This document shows, piece by piece, positions 10,540 through 19,522 of a stretch of DNA of 64,000 nucleotides (position 1 is its first letter; each line of letters starts with the position of its first letter). The notes under the pieces were generated by a model, which saw nothing but the letters and a program-made list of their open reading frames with translations, was not told where the DNA came from and did no database searches. The stretch is from positions 50,741,745-50,805,744 of the forward strand of contig CM023457.1 of the NCBI GenBank assembly GCA_013339765.2, written 5' to 3'. The position numbers and the translations under genes are program-made. This DNA is from Haemaphysalis longicornis (lineage: Eukaryota; Arthropoda; Arachnida; Ixodida; Ixodidae).

Positions 10540-11178
10540 TTTCTATACTGAGTTCGCCTTTTTTTGGGTCGCAACGTTCATTGCTCCACGAACTAGTCCA
10601 CAGAACTCGCGCAGGCTGGCACTGCCGCGCTAGCGAGTTCTCGTTGGCGTGCTGTTGCCATAAGCACCGACTGCTTGCGGGCAGTGGGCACAGGCCAGAA
10701 TCAACAGACCCTTAGCCTGGTGCGAACACGCTTTTTACGATACAGGCATGAGCGAGGCAAGCTCCAAATATGGGGGAAAAGCGCATGCATTTGAGCGTCT
10801 GCGGGGACGCGGAGGGCGTTCATGCACTGCGTAGGCCTCAGATAGTGAATGCTAAGACTACAAGCCGCCCTGGGAGGCTTATCTTGTGCATTTTACAGCC
10901 GACAACATGGCAGAAGCGCGGTACGATGATTACTGAGATATTGAGAATGCCCATCCAACAACGCCATTGGTTATGTTTTACAAAACCGAAACCGAAACTT
11001 GTTTGATTGCTAACCTTGGGCATCGTCCAATCACGGCGCCCCCTCCTCCCAACGTCACAGCTTAGTTTGTGCGGCCGCCGCAAACCGCGCATGGTAGTTT
11101 TTCTTCTTTCGCGCTTTGTAAAATAATTACCGATTTGTCAAACGGGAGCTTGACAAATTCACTTCAGTGTCCCTTTAA

Positions 11179-11495
11179 GCGGGATTCACACGACGGAGAA
11201 ACCCTCTCGTTTTGGCCCGCGGGACCCGCTCACGTGACCAGTTTTAGGCTCCGCCCCTCGGTGGGGATAGCCCGCGGTGGCTCCGCGAAAGAAAATGCCT
11301 CCGCATGTTTTCGCTCGACGGCGGTGGCCCTCGGCGGGGAATGGAACCTGTTCCTCGGCGCTGTCGTCTGCTAGTCACTCCGCGCAGCTCCGCACGTGTG
11401 GATGCGCCGCCAGGCCGGATAATCCGGTCACGTGCTGTTGACGTCACATATCCGTCCGCCTCCGTGAGAGGGTTTCTCCGTCGTGTGAATCCCGC
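11179..11495. mobile_element. MITE with 30-bp perfect terminal inverted repeats
   Basis: It begins GCGGGATTCACACGACGG and ends with its reverse complement; pairing is perfect for 30 bp. TTTAA flanks both sides (11174-11178 and 11496-11500). The left TTTAA is also the right edge of the preceding TTAA element, so the two insertions abut. No ORF. Confidence 0.85.
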
Positions 11496-11500
11496 TTTAA

Positions 11501-11869
11501 GGGTGGGGACGGGGAGAAAGGCTAACGAACCCATTTCCCCCCCCCCCCTCCGCCAATATAAAATCCGGGATGCGCCACTGGTTTTAAAAATTGCTGCGAC
11601 ATTATTGTAGGGCTTTACTGAATTTTGACGCTGGAGATGTGCTGGCACAGTGGTTGTAAGTGTGTTTGCGTGTGTTTGTTTATTTTGTGCTATGAGTCCA
11701 GCCCATGTACTGTAAAGCGGACATGGGCAGGCCAACGTGTTGAGGATGATAAATGACAGCGCCATTCGGGTCATCGGTTGTGGTTTTGGCCGCTGAGAGT
11801 CCGCGCGAAACATTTCTCAGACCCAAAGGCGACTTTCCCCTCAGTTCCCGTTGTTAAAATAACTCCTTC
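11501..11869. other. No gene recognised
   Basis: A C-homopolymer run near 11540 followed by a CCGGGATGCGCCACTGG motif resembles one end of an hAT-type element; the partner end was not found. Confidence 0.35.
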
Positions 11870-12005
11870 AACGACCGGTCCCCTTCATAACCAGTCCTCC
11901 CTCTCCGGATGGGAAGCCACTCTTTCCAGCTCAGCCTTGGACGACCAGCGCAGACTCATCGACGTGGCAAGACGGATCGCAGCAGCAAATGAGGCCCTGG
12001 ACTAA
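11870..12005 (+). pseudogene. LINE ORF2 C-terminal tail (remnant)
   Basis: The frame ends with a tryptophan-led motif (SGWEATLSSSALDDQR) and a helical Arg/Ala-rich tail before TAA at 12003. From memory, LINE ORF2 proteins of ticks end with such WEA-L-S-D---Q tails. Everything upstream (RT, endonuclease) is missing. Confidence 0.4.
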
Positions 12006-12124
12006 GGGCACCACCCTCTGAGAGCTAAATAATAACCTGACTTTTAAATGCAGAGCATTTCAGTAACTCACGATGTCACCCGCGTTGGCGTCCGTAGTCC
12101 GCACGCTCACTGCGCATGCGCGTC

Positions 12125-12440
12125 GAGTCGAGGCGATAGCGAACACTCTCTCGCGAGGGGCATTGGATTGGATTCGAGCACTCTCTCGCGAGGGGCATTG
12201 GATTGGATTGGATTGGATTGGCTTGGCTTGGATTTGGATTGGGTTGGATTTGGATTGGATTGGATTGGATTAAAGTGGATTGTGTTGGATTGTGTTGCGT
12301 CATATCCGCGGCACGTTGCGTCATAGCCGCGGCAGACGCGCTGGGGCCGGCGCATGTGCAGTACTCTCTCCGCGGTTTCCTCTCCTTCGGGCGCGCTGCG
12401 CATATAACCGGTGTGCCGTGCTCCGGCGAAGCAACATCCA
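12125..12440 (+). promoter_or_regulatory. Promoter-like module, copy 1, with (TTGGA)n expansion
   Basis: The order is CTCTCTCGCGAGGGGC (twice), an expanded TTGGA tract, AAGTGGATTGTGTTGCG, GTCATAGCCGCGGCAGACGC, then GCATATAACCGG. The same order, without the expansions, recurs at 14461-14660 ahead of a TATA box. Confidence 0.5.
12192..12292 (+). repeat. TTGGA-rich microsatellite
   Basis: Imperfect tandem GATTG/TTGGA repeats with interruptions by TTGGCTTGG. Long open frames here are artefacts of the repeat. Confidence 0.9.
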
Positions 12441-12527
12441 CGCTTGGCTCAAACACCTACAGTCCACGCCGCTTTACAAGTACGCCAACGTCGTCGACTA
12501 GGACCGGCTTACGCAGTCCCCTCAACG

Positions 12528-12708
12528 TATATAAGCGGCGGAGCGCGCGTTCGGAATTCAGTCAAGGGCGTCTTTGCTTGGCTTTGCTTGACGTGACGCT
12601 TTGCTTGACTCGAGTAGATGCGACGCATTTACTCGAGTTCCCACCGTGGGAAGATGCGGGCGGCTTTAATAAAGTTTTCTACTACTACTACTACTACTAC
12701 TACTACTA
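12528..12708 (+). mobile_element. Short retroelement-like unit: TATA box, AATAAA and (CTA)10 tail
   Basis: TATATAAG at 12528 is followed about 25 bp on by an initiator-like TTCAGTC, then AATAAA at 12668 and ten CTA triplets at 12679-12708. The arrangement fits a solo LTR or the 3' tail of a LINE-mobilised element. No TG...CA ends or target duplication were identified. Confidence 0.4.
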
Positions 12709-13283
12709 TTGTTGCCCACTGCCGCTCCCCTCGTTTTGCAACTTGCAAAACAGCGGTGCACACAATGTTGCATGCTGGTGCACGGTGGTTGGGGGGTGGG
12801 TAGTCTTGCTTTCCCTCTCACGACCCGCAGGAGAAGTGCGTTGAAAGCATATTCCGGTGTGAGGCTGCCTGTAATTTTTCTTTCCTTGCATCTGCACCGA
12901 GCGCAAAAAAGAGCGACAACCCACAGCAGAAGGCAGAATTAAAGGTGCTTTGTTTCATCAAGAAACACTTGTGGCCGGGAAAGAACTGAATTTGCAAGTC
13001 AAATGAAGATTACCTTGATTATACAAGAAAAACAAAGCTTTTCACTATTGTCAGTAATTATCATAAAGGTAAATTTATTTAAAAAAACAGTAATACTGGA
13101 AAAAATAGAAATTGGAATAGGAATCGATAGTTTTATGTGTAATTTTTATATTCCTGGCCTGTTCGCTCTTCAAATTCTGACCTATTGAAGCAGAAAACAT
13201 TACAATGTGCGAGCTAGTTGTTATCAATGCGGCGATCGAATTAACACCCATTGGATGATGTCGTAGGTTTGCAATGAACTCGT
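12709..13283. other. No gene recognised
   Basis: AT-rich in the second half; no supported feature. Confidence 0.4.
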
Positions 13284-14212
13284 ACCCGCTGCGGTGGCTC
13301 AGTGGCTAAGGCGTTGCGCTGCTGAGAACGAGGTCGAGGGTTCGATTACCGGCCGCGTCGGCCGCTTTTCTGATGGAGGCGAAACCTTTGGGACCCCTTC
13401 TATAAGAAAGATATTAACAAACTTGAACAGATTAACAGACTTGCAGTTCGTTTTACGTATAATCGTTATAAAAGGTCTGATTCTCCTACCGAACTAATGA
13501 ACGCAAATGGAATTAGCTCCTTAGAATCTCGGAGAAAGCTTGCTAGGCTAAAATTTCTTTTTCATCTCTGGCATCAGGACTTAAAGCTCGACTCCTCTAC
13601 CTACCTTCAGCCTTCAACCACTAGACCCACACGACATCACCATTCCTGTAGGTTAACTCCCATTTTTGCACGTACAGAGAAGTTTAAACATTCCTTCTTT
13701 CCAAGAACCATAATAGATTGGAATGCCCTCCCCGGCCACATATTTCTTTCAAATGATGTACCCCGGTCAATTGAAAATTTTCTTAACATGTAAAAATTTC
13801 AGCTGTCTGTTGTTCTCCCCATTTCAGTTGCTCGCTGTATGGCGTTATAAATGGTCTTCTCTTTTTTTTTTTTTTTTTCCTGTTCCTCACGTTTTTCATG
13901 CATGCCTTGTATGCCAAACCTCGGCTTTACTATACCCTTGCTTTTTTCCCTTGCGCTGCTTTTATTAGTTATTCTTTACTTTTTGCTTGCAATGTTAATG
14001 TGTATCAGAATATTGTATCTGTACCCCACTCCTGCTTGGGCCTCAAAAAGGCCTGCAGTATTTTGTAAATAAAAAAATAAAAAATAATAAAACAAAAAAC
14101 GCCCTTGTGTAAGAGATTTCGGCGCACGTTCAAGATCCCCAGGTGGTCAAAATTAATCCGGAGCCCTCCACTACGGCGCGCCTCATCGCCTGTGTTGCGT
14201 CGGCGCGTAAAA
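13284..14212 (+). mobile_element. tRNA-derived SINE split by a LINE insertion
   Basis: The tRNA-like head (CTGCGGTGGCTCAGTGGC, then GGTTCGATTACC) occupies 13284-13386 and the SINE body resumes at about 14096 (CGCCCTTGTGTAAG to about 14212). The two halves join at the same point where the complete copies elsewhere in the window read GCGAAAAGCAAAAACGCCC. Confidence 0.85.
13387..14095 (+). mobile_element. 5'-truncated LINE fragment inside the SINE
   Basis: An open frame of about 135 residues runs to TAA at 13791. It carries the C-terminal signature of CR1/L2-type reverse transcriptases (INKLEQINRLAVRFTYNRY, SRRKLARLKFLFHLWHQ, FFPRTIIDWNALP). The 3' end is A-rich. No endonuclease or catalytic RT motifs remain. 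Confidence 0.75.
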
Positions 14213-14221
14213 CCTTAAAAC

Positions 14222-14860
14222 CTTATACGCCTCGAGCTTCGCGATCGCTGCGCCTCCTGCCGCCGCTTCTCGGCGGCGCTTTTGGGAGCAGCGCTGCGTG
14301 GCTGATAGGGGGCTAATGCAGTGTTTTGGAATTCTTTTAGATGCGACTGCATCTCATTCACTCGCCTTGTCCCTGCATCCGGCGTCGTCGGCGTCCGCCC
14401 CTCCCCCAATTCTCCTCGCCGCGCTAGCTGCGCTCTCCGCCGCTCACCCCCTTTCTTCTCCGATAGCGAACTCTCTCGCAAGGGGCATTGGATTGGAATA
14501 AAGTGGATTGTGTTGCGTCATAGCCGCGGCAGACGCACTGGCGCCGGCGCGTCCCCTCACCGTTATGCGCGCTATAAAACGCGGTGCCTGCGCCGCTCCG
14601 CTCCATCGTTCCAGCGGCATTCTTCCGCTGTCCAACGCTGCAACGTGAACCCCCTATGCGTCGCATCTACACAGGGGTTCCCGCGAGGGGAGGGGAGCTT
14701 TTTTGCCTTTCCGCACCCGACACAACTTGTTATGGTGACGTCTGTGAGCAAGTAGTACATTTAGGGCACTTGAAAAAACAGCTGCGCCTTGGTATAGCGC
14801 GTACGCTGACGAGCAATCCGGAGATGCGGTTCTACGCGCTTCTAGGCTGCTCTTACCCGC
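14222..14860 (+). repeat. Segmental duplicate A (partner at 16075-16350)
   Basis: 14222-14333 matches 16075-16170 (TATACGCCTCGAG, TCGCGATCGCTGCGCC, GCAGTGTTTTGG), and 14697-14860 matches 16190-16350 (GTTATGGTGACGTCT, GCGGTTCTACGCGCTTC). Copy A has an extra 360 bp between these halves, which is the second promoter-like module. Confidence 0.75.
14461..14660 (+). promoter_or_regulatory. Promoter-like module, copy 2, with TATAAAA
   Basis: CTCTCTCGCAAGGGGC, ATTGGATTGGA, AAGTGGATTGTGTTGCG and CATAGCCGCGGCAGACGC are followed by TATAAAA at 14573. It is the compact form of the module at 12125-12440. No gene downstream was identified. Confidence 0.5.
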
Positions 14861-15295
14861 GTGGGTTTCTCGTTTCTGGGCTGCCTTGTAGTCATAACGC
14901 GCCCGCTGGGACGTCCAAAGTGATCACGTGCACGGACAAGCTGTGCTAGAATAATGGCAAATCGTGGTGTTTGAACAGGCAAATTTACTTCTAAATTCGG
15001 AGCAGAATTTGCGCAAAAACAAAAATCTTTTGAAGAAGCGCTAGAGAGGGCCCATATCGGAAATGAAATACGAAAGCTGCGCTAGGAAACATAAGGGGCT
15101 ACCACCCAAATGCTTGGTTTTGCCCAAAAGAAGAAACTGCAATGATAGGAAGTTTCAGTGCGTGTTGAAGTGTCCAAGGTCATCTAATTCCTTAAAGATA
15201 AAAACGCGAAGTTCGAACCTTTGTAGACTTCCACATTTGAGGGCGCTGCAAGAATATGGGGAACACTGACGTCAAGCTGGACATTTTCTCCACAG
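14861..15295. other. AASS intron sequence; nothing else recognised
   Basis: It ends with the splice acceptor CATTTTCTCCACAG, with AG at 15294-15295. Confidence 0.5.
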
Positions 15296-15412
15296 CATGC
15301 TTCCAAAACCACTACATCCGACGATCGCCCGCCACTGCATCAAGCATGCGACGAACATGGTGACCGCGACCGCCAGCTTCCTCACACCTGAAATGAAAGA
15401 ACTGCACGGCAC
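15296..15412 (+). CDS. AASS: AASS exon, saccharopine dehydrogenase domain
   Basis: This 117-nt exon lies between AG at 15294-15295 and a consensus GTGAGT donor at 15413. One frame is open throughout, starting one base into the exon, and reads MLPKPLHPTIARHC..., NMVTATA and LTPEMKEL. That matches the conserved segment of the saccharopine dehydrogenase domain (LLPxxLHPxxAxxCI, NMVTASY, TPxxKEL). AASS is a mitochondrial enzyme with lysine-ketoglutarate reductase and saccharopine dehydrogenase activities, the first two steps of lysine breakdown. Two extra residues (a repeated Thr-Ala) are present after NMVTA relative to the sequence I remember. Entry and exit phases are equal, so the exon could be skipped without a frame shift. 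Confidence 0.8.
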
Positions 15413-15756
15413 GTGAGTATCGCACAGTCTTTACTCCAACGATAAATTGTTCCAAGTATACCTGAATAAAATCAGGGCTAGTAGACACTTTTGCAAAGCG
15501 TTAAATGGAGGAAATTCACTCAATAGTTGGTAAAATTTGCGCTTGTCTTAGCTCTACGCTCTCTTGAAAACAGAAATACGAAATTTCTGGCATTGTTAAT
15601 TAATGTAGCAAATCAACTATAAATATAAAGAAATTTTTGCTAGCGTCAGGTCATGTTATTTTGTCTAGATTGTTCCATTCATGCACTCTTCCCACGAGAA
15701 AATAGTAGGGGCCAGCTGGTAAATTTATGGTCAAATTCCTAGCGGTGAAATTGATT
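15413..15756. other. AASS intron; nothing else recognised
   Basis: AT-rich sequence without a supported feature. Confidence 0.5.
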
Positions 15757-15990
15757 GACTGTGGGGGTTTCGCGCCGACGCAACGCAGGCAATGCGGCAC
15801 GCCGTAGTGGAGGGCTCCGAATTAATTTTGATCACCTGGGGATCTCTAACGTGCGACGAAATCTCGTACACACGGGCGTTTTTGCTTTTCGCCTTCATCA
15901 GAAAAGCGGCCGCCGCGGCCAGGAATCGAACCAGCGACCTCGTGCTCAGCAGCACAACGCCTAATTAGCCACTGAGCCACCACGGCGGGT
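15757..15990 (-). mobile_element. tRNA-derived SINE (Ruka-like), near full length
   Basis: Read on the minus strand, it starts at the tRNA-like head (CCGCCGTGGTGGCTCAGTGG, B-box-like GGTTCGATTCC) and runs through TGATGAAGGCG and CACGTTAGAGATCCCC to the distal end near 15757. It matches the copy at 60870-61101 over its whole length. Confidence 0.85.
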
Positions 15991-16074
15991 GCGGGGAAAT
16001 TAACCACAATCATCTTACCCCAGCACTGTCTTTTGGGCGTAGACCTAACTACATCATTTCTCGAATATTTTGGC

Positions 16075-16350
16075 TATACGCCTCGAGTTTCGCGATCGCT
16101 GCGCCGCCTGCCGCCGCTTCTCCGCGGCGTTGACGGGATTTGCGCTGCGTCGCTGATAGGGGCTCATGCAGTGTTTTGGTTCTGTTTCGCTTCTTTTCGC
16201 CTTTCCGCGCCCTAAAAAAACATGTTATGGTGACGTCTATAGGCAAAGAGTACGTTTAGGTCACTTAAAAAGCATCTGCGTCTTCGTTGAGTACGCGATC
16301 GCCGGCAAGAGCTACCCGGGGACGCGGTTCTACGCGCTTCGTCACCGCTC
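16075..16350 (+). repeat. Segmental duplicate B (partner at 14222-14860)
   Basis: It matches both halves of copy A without the 360-bp module between them, so B probably shows the uninterrupted arrangement. Confidence 0.75.
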
Positions 16351-17822
16351 TTCCGGGCTTCGGCGACGGCAGCAACATATTACCCATGTCCCCTCCAAAA
16401 CGTCAGGCACAAATGAATTCTACTGTCGCATCGTTTAGACCTGATACTGGTAGAGGGAGAGGTTGGCTTCATTTTGCAGCGTGGACAACGAACGCAGCTT
16501 AATTCGTTTCGAATATGCACGTCACAGAAAAATGTGTTTCGGGGATATGATTACCCAAATCCCGGACAAGAACTAATGCCTGTTATAAGAATATAAACCA
16601 TGCGAAAATGTTAAGTAAATTCCAAGCCTGTGCGTGGTTAAATATTTGCCCACACACGCCATATAGCAAGAACCAAGGAAAGTAAATGAAACCACGGGAA
16701 AAAAATGCTGAAGTGCGGAATTAAGAAACATAATAGCTCTAACAGAAATGAAAAAAAAAACAGTGCAGCTTCTGACATGCTAAGACGTTCGTCAAAACTT
16801 AGGTAGGTAGGGTTTACTAGACCAACTATACGCGAAATGCACTGATTTTTCGCGAGACATCAGTAGGGGGGGGGGGGGGGGGGACGCTGCTGTACGTGTA
16901 CAAATGCGGAGCGGAATCAAGCAATGAACGGTTTAGTAATCCCACACACAAATCTCGCGTTCACTTTCCTTTTGTTTTTCTACTTCAACGAAGAGCTGAT
17001 CGTGCGGCGGATGCATTTTTGGAAGTATACAGGGTAGGCTGTTCAACAATTAAGCGATGAAAAAAGGTGTCATTGAAAGAGTGTGGTATGCGATAAGGCC
17101 CTCTGATTTCAGTTTCTGCTTTATTCTGCAGGCTCCGTGTGACATATGACGATATTTCGAAGAAGCATTTAGTCGCGAACGCGGATTATATTCTAAGCCC
17201 GTCTCCGCGCTGCTCGCAGAGGGTATATGTAGCAGATGAATGTTTGCGGGCGCTCACCTCACTCTGTCTTGTGCTGATCCCCGAGTATAATTATGCATTT
17301 TCCATCGTACTTTTGTTGAATAATCCTGAAATTAATACGGACTGGCTTGTAAATGGTGGTGATCAATATCTGAGGTATAATATGGGCAAACGTAACTGGT
17401 GTGCTGACAGGTTTGAGTGCTCCGCTTATTATGTAAGCGCACAAAACCGATTTAAATCGTAGTGCATAGCCGTAGCATGCACAACTGAGGAACCGGTGGT
17501 TACGAAGACACGGCTAGTAAATTCAGGTCAGTGTAACTACAATCGGCTCCATCATACGCCGGTTCCGCGACGCTGGCCTGTGGCACACACCTGGCGCTTA
17601 TACATACCGAATATACCACACTAAGATCACGTCAGAAACATTTACACTCTCGTAAACACACCTCATTTGCGAGCAGAGTGACTGCTCCACATAAACATGG
17701 ATTTCAAACGCCCGCAAACGGTAAATCTCAGTCGTGAACGTGGCGCAAAAGCAGCGGCGGCACTAGGGAGCGGGGCGCGGACCCCCTCGGCTGCTTTCGA
17801 AACGGGCCGCTAGGGGGATTTC
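16351..17822. other. AASS intron; no gene recognised
   Basis: A G run of 19 lies at 16866-16884. An open frame at 17139-17462 has no recognisable domain and is not called. Confidence 0.4.
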
Positions 17823-19522
17823 AGTGGCGCCCCTACTAAGGCCCCTAAAATTACTAAGGTAGCGCCGTGGCCTCCGCCGGCAGCCGATCGCGGAGGCCGT
17901 GGTAGCGCCAACTGCTCCCTCCTTCTCCGCTGCCCTCCTCTTTTTTCTCTCCCCTCACCCGCGGCGGCGCGGTCCCTGTAACTCCGCGGCGGGGCCGCCA
18001 TGTTTGTTGGCTTCCTAGAGCAGACGCCCTCGCAACGCTTCGGGCCGCTCGCTGCAGTTTTTCGTGCCGTTTGCTCTTGTTTTCGCGCCGCAATCGCTCT
18101 TTGGTAGCATTAATAGTATTTCGTTTTACCAACACGCATTAAGTGAGGCTGTTTTGTTGTATATTTTTGTCTAGAAGGGGATATTTGCGGGGTGGATGCT
18201 GCGGGTGCATACGGACAGCGCGGTGTTTGTTTACGTGTGCGGCATGCTCAGGATAGTTCGTGAACGCGAAAGGATCGAACGTGGACGTTTCAAACTGCTC
18301 CGTTACATAGTATCTCTAGAGCCCCGTATTACAAACACGCCCTAAGTGAGGCTGTTTTGTTGTATATTTTTGTGTAGAAGGGGATATTTGCGGGATGGAT
18401 GCCGCTGGCGCATACGGACAGCGCGGTGTTTGTTTACGTGTGCGGCATGCTCAGGATAGTTCGTGAACGCGAAAGGATCGAACGCGGACGTTTCAAATTT
18501 CTCTGTTACAGTAATTCCGTTCTTGCATTTGCGTGATTAAGTTGTAGTCGTGCAAGCGCTGCACAGAGGGCTTGCGCATGGTTCGCGGTGACCTTGGTTC
18601 GCGGCAGTTCGAGCGCTGCGCTGGATTTCTTTTGCGTTTGCGTTTTTTGCGTTACTTGTAGATCATGAGGCAGCGCTCAGTATGCGTCCCGGCTTAGCTA
18701 CTGAAATTCATGCCACCTTTATTCCGTGCACTTTCCGGTGCTTTGACGCTGTTGCAAAATATATGTCACCTTCACGTCATTATAGGCTGCTGTCAGGGTC
18801 AAAGTTCTCGCGTCTCCTCGTTGGCCTCGCCCATGACGGCTGTACTTTTGGCAGTGCGGCCATGGCATAGCAATGTTCGTGCGATTGGCGTTCACAATTA
18901 CTTCGAGTAAGGCCCTGTCGGGCATATCTGGAAAAGGCTGGCACAAAGAACGCGCAATTAAAGAATGCGCTCAGCTTACAATTAGCTGTAGTGCCCAGTT
19001 CTATAATAACTACCGTATTCCAAGGTCAGAAGCGCGCTAACAAGCGCAATTGTGAATCCTTTTTATGCTGTACATTGATTCATGTGTGGGCTTTGATAAA
19101 TTACAGCTTGCTACAGCCGAGCTGGCCGTGACTGCACTGACCTTATTCGAGCAGCCGAAGGCACAACAACTCGGCATCGCGAAGCTACATAAAGTGACGC
19201 CGACGCAACACTTGTTTGAAACGTGAAGCTGACTCTTCGGTTGTTATCGGTTGTTATACGCTGGCGGCTTCGATAAGGCCTGCTCCGAGGCAGCTGAGCC
19301 TAAAATGGCGAATTTAAATGGACAGTGGAGGCGAAGAGAAGAAAAAACAAACAACGCGGGGACGAGGTACTACGTCACTGGCCGTTGGCCAATGGCGCGC
19401 GGCGTTCGCCGGCGAAAAAGAAAATGGCAAAAAACGAAGGAGGAAAGGAGCGCGGGCGAGGGCGAAAGGCGGCGAGATCTAAAGATGGGGCTACCTTAGT
19501 AATTTCAGGGACCTTAGCCACT
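17823..19522. mobile_element. TIR element of unknown family, ~1.7 kb
   Basis: The left end AGTGGC...TAAGGCCCCTAAAATTACTAAGGTAGC and the right end (the reverse complement of AGTGGCTAAGGTCCCTGAAATTACTAAGGTAGC) form inverted repeats of about 33 bp, with an 8-bp insertion in the left copy. The interior is CpG-rich. No transposase recognised. Confidence 0.6.
18129..18512. repeat. Tandem duplication, period ~203 bp
   Basis: The block starting AAGTGAGGCTGTTTTG at 18141 recurs at 18344, nearly identical for about 155 bp, including GGATAGTTCGTGAACGCG. It lies inside the TIR element at 17823-19522. Confidence 0.9.

Larger units (their letters stand above)
7178..11178. mobile_element. TTAA-flanked DNA transposon, long copy with nested insertions
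   Basis: The ends are AGGGACACTGAAGTGA (from 7182) and its reverse complement (to 11174), each abutting TTAA (7178-7181 and 11175-11178). Subterminal and internal sequence matches, in reverse orientation, the shorter copy at 22737-24428; for example 9362-9725 pairs with about 23640-24035. Compared with that copy it carries two extra blocks, about 7379-9181 and 9919-10539. TTAA targets are used by piggyBac and Kolobok transposons. No intact transposase was seen, so it is probably non-autonomous. Confidence 0.85.

Noticed and set aside
12048..12456. Overlapping open frames on both strands across the TTGGA tract
   Set aside because: They exist only because the microsatellite lacks stops in several frames; the repetitive GLDWIGL-type peptides have no domain.
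17139..17462. 107-residue open frame as an AASS or other exon
   Set aside because: A TTCTGCAG precedes it, but no residues match AASS and no domain is visible.
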